Source: a virus. Taken from it: a DNA stretch of 29,423 nt. Position 1 is the stretch's first letter, and each line of letters starts with the position of its first letter. The stretch spans positions 1-29,423 of the IMG/VR virus record IMGVR_UViG_3300046516_001015. One strand, 5' to 3'. Of this stretch, positions 14,777 through 23,394 are shown in pieces. Both the position numbers and the translations under genes were made by a program. The notes below the pieces were generated by a model that was not told the DNA's origin, ran no database searches, and saw nothing but the letters and a program-made list of their open reading frames with translations.

Positions 14777-16645
14777 ATGGCCAGCCGATACGGGTTTGAA
14801 GTCGCCGGGATTGAACCCCTGGACCTCGACCATTACGGCGAGCATGCGCGGCGGGAATTCTGGCGGGCCGTGGTCGCGATCACGCTCGTCGAGAAGGATA
14901 GCGAGCTCGCCCGCGGTCAGGATATCTACGGGGACGCGCTTGTACCGATTTCCAAGTACACTCGCGAACACCGGAAATCCTGGACCGGCAAGGCGGACCC
15001 CAACGCCCCGCCGTTGACCCCCGCCTATCGCCGGTCGAGGACCCGGGTCCTCCTCGACGGTCGGGCCCTCCGGAACAAGGCCGAGTTTTTTTGGCGCGCG
15101 GACCCGGTGTCGGGCCGCCCCTGGGGCCGGGTCCTCGGGTACCATCGCGAGGGGGCCGGCTATCTGCCCGAACGCGACGTGATCGGCCTCTCGCCGAAGT
15201 CGCTGGCCCGGGTGAAGGCCCAGGCCCATAAGGCGTGGCTCAAGATCCGGGCGGGGGAAGCGGCCCCCAAGAAAAAAGAGGTCCTCGACCGCTTGAACCT
15301 GGTCAAGCCCGTGACGCCTCCGAAGCCGGTCAAGCCTCCGAAGCCGAAGCGGGAACCGCGGCCGCCGCGAATCATTTACGTGAAGCCGGGGGAAAAACTC
15401 TCGAGGACGGTGCGGGCGATCCAGGTTATCGAGGAACCCGGGCCGGCGCCGAAGCCGAAGCGGCCGCCGAGGCCGGAACCCCCACCGAAGCCGGAACCCC
15501 CACCGAAGCCGGTCAAGCCTCCGGCCCCGCCGAAGCCTCCGAAGCCGAAGCGGCCGCCGAAGCCGAAGCCGGTATACGAGGGGGCGACCCCGGAAATCCA
15601 GGCCGCGGCGAAGAAACAACAAAGCGCCAACCGTAAGGCGGCCCAGGCCGATCCCGCTTACGCGGCCTTGCAAGCCCGGTTCCCGAACCTGATCGCCCCG
15701 GGCCCGATCGACCAGCGGATCAAGGCATACGCGGTAGGCGATGCCAAGATTAAAGAGATCCTCGAGGTGGACGTCCGGGCCGCCGCGAAACGGCTCGACC
15801 TCATGAACCAGCGATCCGAGCTCCGGGCGAAACAACAACCTTTCCTCGATCGCATGGCCGCCCTCAAACAACCTTACCTTGACCAGGCCGCGCCGATCCC
15901 GCCGGAGGTCCAGGCCCAGATTCACGCCCTCGGTCTCGAGGTCACTGCGCTCGGCAACCAGGTCAACGCGCTGATCCAACAACAAGTCAAGCTCCGGGAC
16001 GTGGTCAAGGTCGAGGTTACCCAGCTCCTGGCCGTCAAGAATGGGGCAAAATTCACCCATACCGATACCCCGGCCGGGTTCCGGCATCGGCCCGCCGACC
16101 CGGTCCTGACCCCGATCCAGGGGCCGACGGTCGATAAGGTCAAGACCGCCCAGGAGTGGCTGGGTAAGGTCGTGGCCAAGGGGGACGTGGCTGAGATCAA
16201 GACCCGGATCGGCGAGGCCCCGACCGCCCGCGCCCATTGGTACGATTATGGTTCCACCGAACACATGCAAATCAAGGCCGACGAGGAGGCCAAGATCGTC
16301 GTCCATGAGTACGGCCACGGGATCGAGTACCGGATGAAAGTCGGCCAGGATACGGCCGTGAAGCGGTCGCAAGAGTTCCTCGCCCACCGGGTCGGGGCCG
16401 AGGTCCCGGTCGACATGAAGGCCAAATTTGGGGTCGGGGACCCCGGAGAAATGGGCCGCAAGGATCGATTTGACTCCGTGATGTCAGAAAAGGACGCGTA
16501 TTACACGGGCAAGGTCTATCCGGACGCTACCGAGGTCACGTCGATGGGGCTACAATTGCTCTATGACGATCCGGTGACGTTCGCTCAGAATGACCCGGAA
16601 TTCCTCAAGTACATTCTCGGCATCCTCGACGGGGCCTTACGGTAG
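14777..16645 (+). CDS. Tail-region fusion protein with zincin metallopeptidase motif
   Basis: A 622-residue modular protein. Residues about 1-155 form a globular N-terminal domain (DIYGDALVPISKYTREHRKS, RDVIGLSPKSLARVKAQAH) with the flavour of gp10/virion-morphogenesis proteins. Residues about 175-275 are a Pro/Lys-rich stalk (KPVKPPKPKREPRPP, PPPKPEPPPKPVKPP). Residues about 280-430 are mainly helical and likely coiled coil. The C-terminal domain carries HEYGH at 510-514, the HExxH zinc-binding/catalytic motif, followed about 70 residues later by EVTSMG (586-591), where the Glu would be the third zinc ligand of a gluzincin. A protease encoded between tail tube and tape measure could act in tail maturation, in wall or S-layer penetration, or as an injected effector. 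The function is inferred; the motif is seen. Confidence 0.7.
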   Translation: MASRYGFEVAGIEPLDLDHYGEHARREFWRAVVAITLVEKDSELARGQDIYGDALVPISKYTREHRKSWTGKADPNAPPLTPAYRRSRTRVLLDGRALRNKAEFFWRADPVSGRPWGRVLGYHREGAGYLPERDVIGLSPKSLARVKAQAHKAWLKIRAGEAAPKKKEVLDRLNLVKPVTPPKPVKPPKPKREPRPPRIIYVKPGEKLSRTVRAIQVIEEPGPAPKPKRPPRPEPPPKPEPPPKPVKPPAPPKPPKPKRPPKPKPVYEGATPEIQAAAKKQQSANRKAAQADPAYAALQARFPNLIAPGPIDQRIKAYAVGDAKIKEILEVDVRAAAKRLDLMNQRSELRAKQQPFLDRMAALKQPYLDQAAPIPPEVQAQIHALGLEVTALGNQVNALIQQQVKLRDVVKVEVTQLLAVKNGAKFTHTDTPAGFRHRPADPVLTPIQGPTVDKVKTAQEWLGKVVAKGDVAEIKTRIGEAPTARAHWYDYGSTEHMQIKADEEAKIVVHEYGHGIEYRMKVGQDTAVKRSQEFLAHRVGAEVPVDMKAKFGVGDPGEMGRKDRFDSVMSEKDAYYTGKVYPDATEVTSMGLQLLYDDPVTFAQNDPEFLKYILGILDGALR

Positions 16646-16647
16646 CG

Positions 16648-16926
16648 ATGCCAGAACCTATCCCGGAAAAACTGATCGGCTGGGCGGCCTCGCCCGGCGA
16701 GACGATCAAGGCCGAATTGCTCGGCCTCGATCGCTGGCGGGTCACCGTGGGGGGCGAGGAGAACCCGGCCCTCGCCTTCCTGCTCACGGCCCAGTACCGC
16801 GACGCCTATAACGGGCCCCAGGACGGTTATTACGGCCAGCTCATTCTCCGCGACCTGGCCGAGGTCCTGCGCGGAACCTACTGGTTCGACCAGCCCCCCC
16901 CGGGCGATCCCCGGGCGATCCCCTGA
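16648..16926 (+). CDS. Hypothetical tail-region protein, 92 aa
   Basis: Starts two bases after the metallopeptidase stop. Short alpha/beta protein: a strand-rich part (ETIKAELLGLDRWRVTVGG) is followed by a helix (GQLILRDLAEVLRGTYWFD) and a Pro-rich tail. It lies where siphoviruses often have tail assembly chaperones, but no slippery sequence or overlapping frame is visible to link it with the next gene. No family is recognised. Confidence 0.55.
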   Translation: MPEPIPEKLIGWAASPGETIKAELLGLDRWRVTVGGEENPALAFLLTAQYRDAYNGPQDGYYGQLILRDLAEVLRGTYWFDQPPPGDPRAIP

Positions 16927-16939
16927 CCCTCGCCAAATC

Positions 16940-17452
16940 ATGCCAATCAACGTGTATCGCCCCCCCAGCCCGGCCCTCTTGCGGCGGACCGAGGAGATTG
17001 CGGAATCGCTGAAACCGCGCTCGCGGGGGATGACCCGGTTCCGGGAGGACCTCCGATTAGTGGTCGTCGAGGACCACTATCATATGCTGTTGAATAACAA
17101 AGATAGATATGGGAAGACCCGGGCCCCCTTGGCGGCCTCGACCCTCGCGAACAAGAAACGGGGGCCGGGACCGTCGCTTATCCCGAACTATTACCGGTCG
17201 CGGTTCATCGCGAATTTCGTGGCCGAGTGGCGGGTCCTCGAGGGGTTACAGACGCTCGTCGCCTATTACCGCGACATCCTCTCGAAACAGGGTAAGCCGT
17301 TCGCGCAATACCACATGACCGGGGCCCGCAAGCCGGGGACTAACTGGGTCCTGCCCCGGCGCGATACCGGGGGGATCACCCCGGCGGGATGGGCGAAGGT
17401 CAAACAGCTTTTCGCGATCCTGCCCGAATACGTGCTACGCAAGAAAGGGTAG
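16940..17452 (+). CDS. HK97 gp10-like / virion-morphogenesis-type minor tail protein
   Basis: A 170-residue, strongly basic protein. Pattern: a helix (SPALLRRTEEIAESLKPR), then a long helix with VVVEDHYHMLLNNKDRYG, then KTRAPLAASTLANKKRGPGP and SRFIANFVAEWRVL. The 'G-K-x-R-x-P-L-A-x-S-T-L' stretch followed by a small beta region is characteristic of phage virion-morphogenesis/gp10-like proteins, which help form the head-tail joint or tail. The end TPAGWAKVKQLFAILPEYV is helical. Its place directly before the tape measure is slightly late for a joining protein. Assignment by motif style. Confidence 0.6.
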   Translation: MPINVYRPPSPALLRRTEEIAESLKPRSRGMTRFREDLRLVVVEDHYHMLLNNKDRYGKTRAPLAASTLANKKRGPGPSLIPNYYRSRFIANFVAEWRVLEGLQTLVAYYRDILSKQGKPFAQYHMTGARKPGTNWVLPRRDTGGITPAGWAKVKQLFAILPEYVLRKKG

Positions 17453-17459
17453 GCGACCG

Positions 17460-19193
17460 ATGGGAACGACCGAGGAATTCCTTCGCCTCCTGGTCGAGAT
17501 CAAGGGCGACCAGGCGATCAAGGACCTCAAGAAACAGCTTGCGGACCTCGACGTCGAATCGGCCAAGCTGAAAGCGCAGTTTGACGCGCAAACGATTTCC
17601 GAGGCCCAGCTCGAGGCGGAAACCCGCAAACTCGCGGCGACGTCGGCCCAGCTCAAGGCGACGCTCGGCGAATCGACGAATAAGATGGCCGGGTTCGGGC
17701 AATCGGCCTTACAGACGGGGCGGGTCGTCCAGGACTTCGCCCAGGGGGGCCTCGGCGGGATTTTGAATAATATTGAGGGTTTGACCCAGGCAATGGGCGG
17801 GGGGGCCGGCCTGGCCGGCACCCTGACCCTGGTCGGGGTCGGGTTCATGTTGCTCAAACCGCATATCGAGGAGATCGTCAAACAGCTCGGATTGTTCAAG
17901 CAACAAACGGACCTATCGAAAACCGCGACTGTGCAGCTTACCGAGAAGATCAAGGAACTCACGGAAAAGCCGATCACGCTCGCCTTCGACCTGAATACGC
18001 TGACCCAGGCGCGCAAGGAGCTCGACCAGCTCAAGAAAGAGAAAGCGGCCTTTGATGAGTTCATGGGTTTGAAGAGTAGCGCCCAGAAAGAAGCGGGCGG
18101 GCGGGTCACCGAGGCGATCGGCGAGACCGGCGAGGCCGGCAAGATCACAGCCGAGATCCAGGCGCAAATGGCCGCCGAGATCCGGGCCAACGACCCGATC
18201 ATGAAAAAGATCGCGGCCGATTCGGAAGCCTTGAAAAAACAACGGGCGGAGCTCGAGGCGGACACGAGCGCGCCGTTCCGGAAAACCCAGCTCGAAGAAA
18301 TCCGGGTAAAGCTCGCCGAGAACCTGGCCAAGACCCAGGCCCGAGATGCTCAGATCCTCGAGCCGACGGAGGGATTGGCTCATGATGCGGCCGCAAAGCT
18401 CCTCGAGCGGGCGAAATCCGGCGAGGATGACGAGGCGGTCGGGATGCTCGCGGACCGGCTTGCGGCGGGCGGTCGGGGCGGACTCGGGGAAAAAATCCGG
18501 GGGATCAGCCCGAAAGCGATCATCGCCGAACGACTCACGGAGACCGGCAAGGAAAACGCTGAGATCGCCCGCAAGGAACGCGAAAAGATCGCCGAGGATA
18601 ACCGCAAGGCGGCCGAGGAGGCGACCGAGTTCGAAGTCAAGCATGAAGACCACATGGCCCTCGAGCGTAAGAAACACGTCGACGCGGCGGGGAAGGCGGT
18701 CGAGGCGTACTCCGATAAAGAAAAGGAACGGGCTCTCGAGTTCGACGAGAAACAAGCCAAGCGGCGAGAAAAGGCCGTCGACGTCTTCACGAAAGAGGCC
18801 GAGAAGGGAACCATCGACGAGTTCGCGACCGCGAAGGCGGCCGAGCTCCGGGCCCAGGGGGGTTACATGAGCTCCCGGGGGCGGTTTATTCCGCTCGACG
18901 AGGGGGGCCAGCGGGCCGCCTTGCAAGGCGAGCTCGAGAAGCGGATCGGGGGCGAGTACGGCGGGGCGAGTAAAGGGGTCGCGGCCAACCTGACCCGCGG
19001 GGCGTTCGGGGACGTTGAGCGTCAGACGTCGGACCTGACCGCCGCGGGTTTCAGCCAGGCCGCGGCGAATCAACAAGTTATGGCCGCCTCGATCGAGGCC
19101 CTCCGTCAACAAGTCGCGAAGCTCGCCGGGGTCGGCCGCGAGATCGACCGCGGCCGGGACAAATCCCTCTCACGCCTCGGGATGACCCGATAA
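17460..19193 (+). CDS. Tape measure protein (short)
   Basis: A 577-residue, highly charged and mostly helical protein. N-terminal coiled coil (KGDQAIKDLKKQLADLDVES) is followed by GRVVQDFAQGGLGGILNNIE, a pattern often seen in tape measure proteins, and by a hydrophobic segment TLTLVGVGFMLLKP (about 121-134). Long Lys/Glu helices run from about 190 to 500. Tape measure proteins set tail length. At roughly 0.15 nm per residue this would give a tail of about 85 nm, which is short. The C-terminus is Arg/Asp-rich (EIDRGRDKSLSRLGMTR). The lack of a peptidase or lysozyme domain is notable given the protease motif in the 14777 gene. Confidence 0.75.
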   Translation: MGTTEEFLRLLVEIKGDQAIKDLKKQLADLDVESAKLKAQFDAQTISEAQLEAETRKLAATSAQLKATLGESTNKMAGFGQSALQTGRVVQDFAQGGLGGILNNIEGLTQAMGGGAGLAGTLTLVGVGFMLLKPHIEEIVKQLGLFKQQTDLSKTATVQLTEKIKELTEKPITLAFDLNTLTQARKELDQLKKEKAAFDEFMGLKSSAQKEAGGRVTEAIGETGEAGKITAEIQAQMAAEIRANDPIMKKIAADSEALKKQRAELEADTSAPFRKTQLEEIRVKLAENLAKTQARDAQILEPTEGLAHDAAAKLLERAKSGEDDEAVGMLADRLAAGGRGGLGEKIRGISPKAIIAERLTETGKENAEIARKEREKIAEDNRKAAEEATEFEVKHEDHMALERKKHVDAAGKAVEAYSDKEKERALEFDEKQAKRREKAVDVFTKEAEKGTIDEFATAKAAELRAQGGYMSSRGRFIPLDEGGQRAALQGELEKRIGGEYGGASKGVAANLTRGAFGDVERQTSDLTAAGFSQAAANQQVMAASIEALRQQVAKLAGVGREIDRGRDKSLSRLGMTR

Positions 19194-19212
19194 GAAAGAG
19201 AATCGGGGAATC

Positions 19213-19329
19213 TATCCGCAGATTACACAGATTGACACAGATAAATTGAATTGAATTAGATCAGTATTTGTAAATTCATTCCCTTCTCTTTCTTTTCTTA
19301 TCTGCGTTCCTCTGCGTCATCTGCGGATA
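19213..19329. repeat. AT-rich imperfect inverted repeat, MITE-like insertion
   Basis: The 146-base gap between tape measure and tail hub is strikingly AT-rich in a GC-rich genome. Two 32-base arms (19213-19244 and 19298-19329) are reverse complements at 26 of 32 positions. Each contains short repeated words (CCGCAGAT, ACACAGAT on the left arm; CTGCG words on the right), separated by 53 bases rich in T and A. Similar CTGCG/CAGAT-word repeats are dispersed in many bacterial chromosomes. It has no ORF and may be a small non-autonomous element or a bidirectional hairpin. The next gene's start is only 10 bases away. Confidence 0.75.
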
Positions 19330-19339
19330 AATTTCCCTC

Positions 19340-21466
19340 ATGCCCCCGATTACCACGGTCACGATCGGCGGATCGCCGGTCTCGATCCCCGATAAGATCA
19401 CCCTGGGCCGGCTCGTCGTCTATTGCCGCGGCGGGATCCCGACCCTGTCCTTTTCGGTCCGCGGCGGCCCCCTGGTCGGGATTCCCGACCCCTACATGGG
19501 CAAGCCGATCACGTTATCGATCAGCGGAACCCTCATGTTCTCGGGTGACGTGCTTCAATGCGAACCCCCCTACGAAACGAACCTCGGCTGGGTCCGCCAC
19601 TATCAATCGCTGGGCCTCCGGAACCGGGGGGACTGGTTCCCGCATACCGATTCCAATGATGGGGGGGACTCGAGCGCTTACAACCTCTCGGCGGATAACC
19701 AGGGGGCGGATTACCTCGCCTCGCGCGCGGGCCGGACGGTCGGTCAGATCTTTACCGACGTCCTCACGATGGCCACGAACGCGGCCAACCTGACCCTTTA
19801 TGGGTTCGTGTTCGGGTCGGCCACGACGGCGGACCTGGCGCTTTTGAACAAGGTCCCGGCGGCCCCCGTCTATTTCTCCGGCGAGAAGTTTTTGGCCGCG
19901 GTCGAAAGCCTCCTCTCGACCTGGGCCCCGAACGTGACGTTGTGGGTCCAGCCGGACGGGACCTTGCGATTCCTCGACCTCCGGTCGTTCACGGCCCAGA
20001 CCTTGACGATGGACAGCTCGCCCCCGACGATCTTGCCCTCGAGCCTCGCCAGGGATTGCACCAACAGTTTTTCCCGGGTAATGGTTCGGGGGGCCCAGAT
20101 TGCGGAACCGTTCTTGTTCGCCCTCTCGAACACGGCCGGCAACGGGTTGAGTGAATCCCCGTTCGCGTGGGGGGGCCATACGGTCGCCGCGGCGAAAGCG
20201 CTCTGGCGGCCCTCGGACTGGACCCAGCCGGGGGTCGCCGGCTCGACCGCCGGCACGGTCGGCTCGAACCTGCACGGGACCTGCACCTGCCCCGGCACGA
20301 CCTCGGTCACGATCACGAGCTCGGACCCGACGACGACGTTCCCCGCCAATTTTTGGGACCAGACGGCCAGCGGCCGCCACGGGGTCCTCATGCTCGAGTT
20401 CTCGAGCGGGACCCTCGTGACCTCCTATGCCTCGCGGCTGGTCGTGGCGAATACCGCGATGGCCGCGGGGGGGACCGCGACCCTGACCCTCGACCGGGCC
20501 TTGCCCAACCTCCTGTTCGACAAGTTCACCCTGACCGGGACGACAAAGGACGCCTCGGCCGTCTGGTGCGTCTATGCCTTGCCAGCCTGGGCGGGGCCGA
20601 AAGTGGCCAAGCAAACGACCTGGCCGTTCGCGTTCCATGCGGCCTCCGGCCTGGGCGTGACGATGACCAGCTCCCCCACCGGGGACCTCCTGTATTCCAG
20701 CAGCGGCGGCCCCCCGTTTCAGGAGTATGCGACCCCGATCACGGTCGACCCGGCCTCGGGGACCGTGCGGTTCGCTTATCCCACGTTCCTCACGGTCGGC
20801 GGCCAGCCCCCGACCGACGTCCGGGCGGTCGTGCCGATTTACACGGGCGTCAATGTGGCCTATGCCCCCTCGAGCTCGACCTATTCCGGGACGTCTTACA
20901 CGGTCGAGGGGGTCCAGAAAACCCTGGTCCTGACCGTCCCGGCGTGGCGGGACCCGTCGAACCAGGCCAACATGAATGCGTTCGCGGCCGATGTCCTCGA
21001 TAGTGTGAAAGACACGGTCATCGAAGGGACAGTCACGTACCTCGGCCTCTATACCGCGGCGCTCAGTATGGGGGTCGCCCTGAACATCGCCGGCAATGGG
21101 TACGTGACCGGCTGGGAGGCCGGGACGATCCCGGCAATCCCGGTCGTCGAGTGTCAAATCGAGTGGCCGCTCCAGTCGGATTTGAACCATATCACGACGA
21201 TGAAATGCTCGAGCCGGCGCGCTCACCTCGACGTGGGGGCGTTTTTGAGGCCCGATCGGACGGGGATCACCTGGGACTTCGGGTCGGTCGATTCCCGCGA
21301 GTACGGCCTGGGCGGGGTCGAATACTACTCGGCCCCGATCCAGCGGGCCCTGACCCCGGCCTCCGGCCTCGATTCGCCGATTGCGGCCCCGGCCGCGGGC
21401 CTGGCCCCGGCCTCCGGCCTGGCCCCGCCGGAGGAAATGGCCGGACCTAACAATAATTTCATATAA
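19340..21466 (+). CDS. Tail hub / distal tail protein
   Basis: A 708-residue protein in the position of the tail hub that plugs the tail below the tape measure. Starts with ITTVTIGGSPVSIPDKITLG. A domain with AGRTVGQIFTDVLTMATNAA and FLAAVESLLSTWAPNVTLWV (about residues 130-215) resembles the helix-plus-strand module of gp27/gpD-like hub proteins. PDGTLRFLDLRSFT follows. A large insertion at about 270-480 is Thr/Ser/Gly-rich and beta, possibly a receptor-binding or carbohydrate-binding domain. The C-terminal part (LNIAGNGYVTGWEAGTIPAI) resembles the closing hub domain. The last 50 residues carry ALTPASGLDSPIAAP-type Pro/Ala repeats, likely flexible. Function is inferred from context and pattern. 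Confidence 0.6.
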   Translation: MPPITTVTIGGSPVSIPDKITLGRLVVYCRGGIPTLSFSVRGGPLVGIPDPYMGKPITLSISGTLMFSGDVLQCEPPYETNLGWVRHYQSLGLRNRGDWFPHTDSNDGGDSSAYNLSADNQGADYLASRAGRTVGQIFTDVLTMATNAANLTLYGFVFGSATTADLALLNKVPAAPVYFSGEKFLAAVESLLSTWAPNVTLWVQPDGTLRFLDLRSFTAQTLTMDSSPPTILPSSLARDCTNSFSRVMVRGAQIAEPFLFALSNTAGNGLSESPFAWGGHTVAAAKALWRPSDWTQPGVAGSTAGTVGSNLHGTCTCPGTTSVTITSSDPTTTFPANFWDQTASGRHGVLMLEFSSGTLVTSYASRLVVANTAMAAGGTATLTLDRALPNLLFDKFTLTGTTKDASAVWCVYALPAWAGPKVAKQTTWPFAFHAASGLGVTMTSSPTGDLLYSSSGGPPFQEYATPITVDPASGTVRFAYPTFLTVGGQPPTDVRAVVPIYTGVNVAYAPSSSTYSGTSYTVEGVQKTLVLTVPAWRDPSNQANMNAFAADVLDSVKDTVIEGTVTYLGLYTAALSMGVALNIAGNGYVTGWEAGTIPAIPVVECQIEWPLQSDLNHITTMKCSSRRAHLDVGAFLRPDRTGITWDFGSVDSREYGLGGVEYYSAPIQRALTPASGLDSPIAAPAAGLAPASGLAPPEEMAGPNNNFI

Positions 21467-21831
21467 TGAATGATGCACGTATCGACGGCCTCGAACGGAC
21501 CGTCAGTATCCTCATGCTTCGGCTGGCCGCGGCCGAGGCCGAGGTTGCGCGGCTGGGTCAGGTCATGTGGCAGTTGGGCGCGACCGCGGGCGGTTCCTCG
21601 GGGGGTCAGGGTGTGCAGATCGCCACCGGGGGCGGGGTCCCGGCGAAAGCCGGCACGGTCCTCGGGTCGGCCTCATACACGTTGCAAACCCTCGACCCCT
21701 CGACGGGGCTACTCTCGGCGGGGCCGACGGCCACGGTCTGGAATAACGGCACCAACGCGGTTTCCAACCCGGTCGTGGTGGCGAAAGACCCCTCCGGCAA
21801 CTGGATCGTTATCACGGAATTCTGTCCTTGA
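21466..21831 (+). CDS. Distal tail protein with coiled-coil N-terminus, 121 aa
   Basis: The ATG shares a base with the hub stop (TAATG). Residues 3-38 are a probable trimeric coiled coil (ARIDGLERTVSILMLRLAAA). A Gly/Ser linker and a small beta domain follow (SASYTLQTLDPSTGLL, WIVITEFCP). The layout of a short coiled coil plus a beta head suits a small fibre or hub cap. The gene ends in a TTGA overlap with the next. Function unknown. Confidence 0.6.
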   Translation: MNDARIDGLERTVSILMLRLAAAEAEVARLGQVMWQLGATAGGSSGGQGVQIATGGGVPAKAGTVLGSASYTLQTLDPSTGLLSAGPTATVWNNGTNAVSNPVVVAKDPSGNWIVITEFCP

Positions 21832-22394
21832 GCGCGCTCAAGAATTCGCCGGGCGGGTGCCGGTGTTGCGCGGTCGCGTGCGGGACCGTCAGCCTCCCGG
21901 CCACATTGCATTTCACGATCAATAGCGTTACTTATACGTTGACCGGGCCGGGCGGGACCACGGGCCACTGGCAATCGGCGGGCCTGGGCAGCGGGCCGAC
22001 GTTCCCGGGGACGTCGACGCACGATCCGACACCATGTTCAACCTACCCTTACGTTCCCGGGATCGCGCAATTTGATTTGCTCGCCGCTCCGAACGCGCTC
22101 GGTCAGTGCTTCACGCTCACCTTATCCGCGATTGCTTCCCTTTGTGTCGGGACTTGCACCTATTCGTTCCGCGGCGACCCGGTCCTCGGGGGTAGCTTTT
22201 CCAGGACGCTCACGACGACCGCAATCCTCAACTCGTTCACCTGGTCGCCATTCTCGAGCGCGTGGACGTTCCCGACGACCTGGGATTTTACCCCCACCGT
22301 GGGCACCACGCTTCCGCAGCCGTGCGGGCCGCCGAATATCCCGATTGCCCTCACCCCGCCGTGGGCCGGGATGCTCGCCGGCCTCTCGCACTAG
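21828..22394 (+). CDS. Cysteine-rich distal tail protein, 188 aa
   Basis: TTG start overlapping the previous stop (TTGA). The N-terminus has a Cys cluster, NSPGGCRCCAVACGTVSLPA, followed by about seven more Cys spread along the chain (SLCVGTCTYSF among them). Otherwise it is Thr/Ser/Pro/Phe-rich and beta-like. Cys pairs suggest metal sites or disulphides stabilising an exposed tail-tip protein. No family is recognised. Confidence 0.6.
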   Translation: MSALKNSPGGCRCCAVACGTVSLPATLHFTINSVTYTLTGPGGTTGHWQSAGLGSGPTFPGTSTHDPTPCSTYPYVPGIAQFDLLAAPNALGQCFTLTLSAIASLCVGTCTYSFRGDPVLGGSFSRTLTTTAILNSFTWSPFSSAWTFPTTWDFTPTVGTTLPQPCGPPNIPIALTPPWAGMLAGLSH

Positions 22395-22405
22395 GGGTTA
22401 TCCCC

Positions 22406-22741
22406 GTGCCCGAACTCTCGCAACGGATCGAGATCCCCCAGGCGATCCAGGACCGGGCCGAGGCCCTTCGGCATGAGGACCCGCCCCAGCCGAGGACCCG
22501 GACCCTCCCCCCGCTCCTCGCTCGAGCGTTCGGGTTCGGCCGGGCGGTCGTGGCCCATGTCGCGGCCGGGATGCCGACCCTCGCCGACGACCAGGTCGAG
22601 GCCCGGCTGGCCGTGTGCCGGGCGTGCGACCAGTTCAACCCGGAGGCCGGGTCGTGCGCGATCTGTGGCTGCGCCATGGCGACGAAAGCGCGCTGGGCCG
22701 ACCAGGCATGCCCCCTCGGCAAGTGGCCGGCGCCGGGTTAG
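22406..22741 (+). CDS. Small zinc-ribbon protein at the end of the late operon, 111 aa
   Basis: GTG start with an AGGGG site; the longer in-frame upstream part overlaps the previous gene and is not needed. The C-terminal half has four or more paired cysteines: CRAC, then CAICGC, then CPLGKW at the end. This C-x2-C ... C-x2-C-x-C ... CPxxKW arrangement is found in small phage zinc-binding proteins of unknown function. The N-terminus is Pro/Arg-rich. It is the last + strand gene of the late region and overlaps tail to tail with a - strand membrane peptide. Confidence 0.7.
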   Translation: MPELSQRIEIPQAIQDRAEALRHEDPPQPRTRTLPPLLARAFGFGRAVVAHVAAGMPTLADDQVEARLAVCRACDQFNPEAGSCAICGCAMATKARWADQACPLGKWPAPG

Positions 22742-22836
22742 TCTCGCCGGGGCCCGACCCGGGCCAGCGCGGCGGCCAGGCTGACGACGACGACGACGCT
22801 CGCGAGGAACGCGGCGAGGATTATCAACTCAAGCAT
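22738..22836 (-). CDS. Single-helix membrane micro-protein, 32 aa
   Basis: The ATG at 22836 lies after a GGGGAAACAAC site on the - strand. Nearly the whole peptide is hydrophobic: LELIILAAFLASVVVVVSLA, then a basic end RVGPRRD. One transmembrane helix with a positive C-terminus. It could be a holin-like or accessory peptide of the - strand transcript. A longer reading frame from 22932 is less likely because its extra part crosses the hairpin region. Real gene status is plausible but not proven. Confidence 0.5.
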   Translation of the reverse strand: MLELIILAAFLASVVVVVSLAAALARVGPRRD

Positions 22837-22892
22837 GTTGTTTCCCCGCAACTCGCTTGACCACTGAGCGCGAACGGATGATCCTTGCGTTC

Positions 22893-22944
22893 CTCCCGGT
22901 CGCAAGGCCGGGAGCGGATTGAAACCGATCATTTTTTTTCGGTT
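22893..22944 (+). terminator. Hairpin pair and T run between convergent blocks
   Basis: Stem CTCCCGG (22893-22899) / CCGGGAG (22908-22914) has an 8-base loop. A second stem, AACCGA (22923-22928) / TCGGTT (22939-22944), encloses a run of eight T (22932-22939). They lie just after the end of the late + operon, so they could stop its transcripts. The T run is 17 bases after the first stem, so it is not a textbook terminator. Confidence 0.4.
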
Positions 22945-22950
22945 CGACTC

Positions 22951-23394
22951 CTAACGAATTAGTTTCAAGTCACACCGCACCAACACCGCCAACCCCGCGG
23001 CCAGCGCCCGGACGATCAGCGTGCCGGGCGTGGGTAGGTCCTCGGCCTGGCCCCGCTCGGGGAACAGCTCGAGCAATCGCTGGCGGTCCCCCTCCCCCAG
23101 CGGGCCGACCTCGAGCCTCGAGCGGTCGACGTCCTCGGTCACGGATAGGGTCAGGACCGGCCGACCCGGTCCCGGCGGTTCCGGGTCGATCCGGATCGCG
23201 TAACGCTGGTCGATCGCGCCCCTCATGAGGCAACCCCACTTGAAGGGACGGACCCGGGCCAGCTCCTGGATCAAACGCACGTCCCGGGCCGAGGCCCCGC
23301 GGAGGGCGCGGCCGTCGCCGTCGCCCTCGAGCTCGAGGCGGACGACCCGCCGGGGCCGCGGCGGGGTCGGGGTTGAGGTCGTCGTCGGGTTCAT
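22951..23394 (-). CDS. Hypothetical protein next to the C5-methyltransferase, 147 aa
   Basis: The ATG at 23394 overlaps the methyltransferase stop (ATGA on the - strand), so the two are translationally coupled. The longer open frame upstream to 23799 is antisense noise inside the methyltransferase gene. The N-terminus is Thr/Pro-rich (NPTTTSTPTPPRPRR). The rest is Arg/Asp/Leu-rich (ARDVRLIQELARVRPFKWG, RYAIRIDPEPPGPGRPVLTL) and ends in ALAAGLAVLVRCDLKLIR. Not recognised. The coupling suggests a partner or accessory of the methyltransferase. Confidence 0.6.
   Translation of the reverse strand: MNPTTTSTPTPPRPRRVVRLELEGDGDGRALRGASARDVRLIQELARVRPFKWGCLMRGAIDQRYAIRIDPEPPGPGRPVLTLSVTEDVDRSRLEVGPLGEGDRQRLLELFPERGQAEDLPTPGTLIVRALAAGLAVLVRCDLKLIR

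Noticed and set aside
14432-16387. 651-codon open frame on the - strand
   Set aside because: It is antisense to the metallopeptidase and tail-tube genes; the peptide is Arg/Gly/Leu-rich without domains, as expected for the mirror frame of GC-rich coding DNA.
16648-17452. Programmed frameshift linking two tail chaperone ORFs
   Set aside because: The two genes are separated by a stop and a gap with separate starts; no slippery heptamer with overlapping frame seen.
19514-21478. 654-codon open frame on the - strand
   Set aside because: Antisense to the tail hub; low-complexity Arg/Gly/Pro composition and no ribosome binding site.
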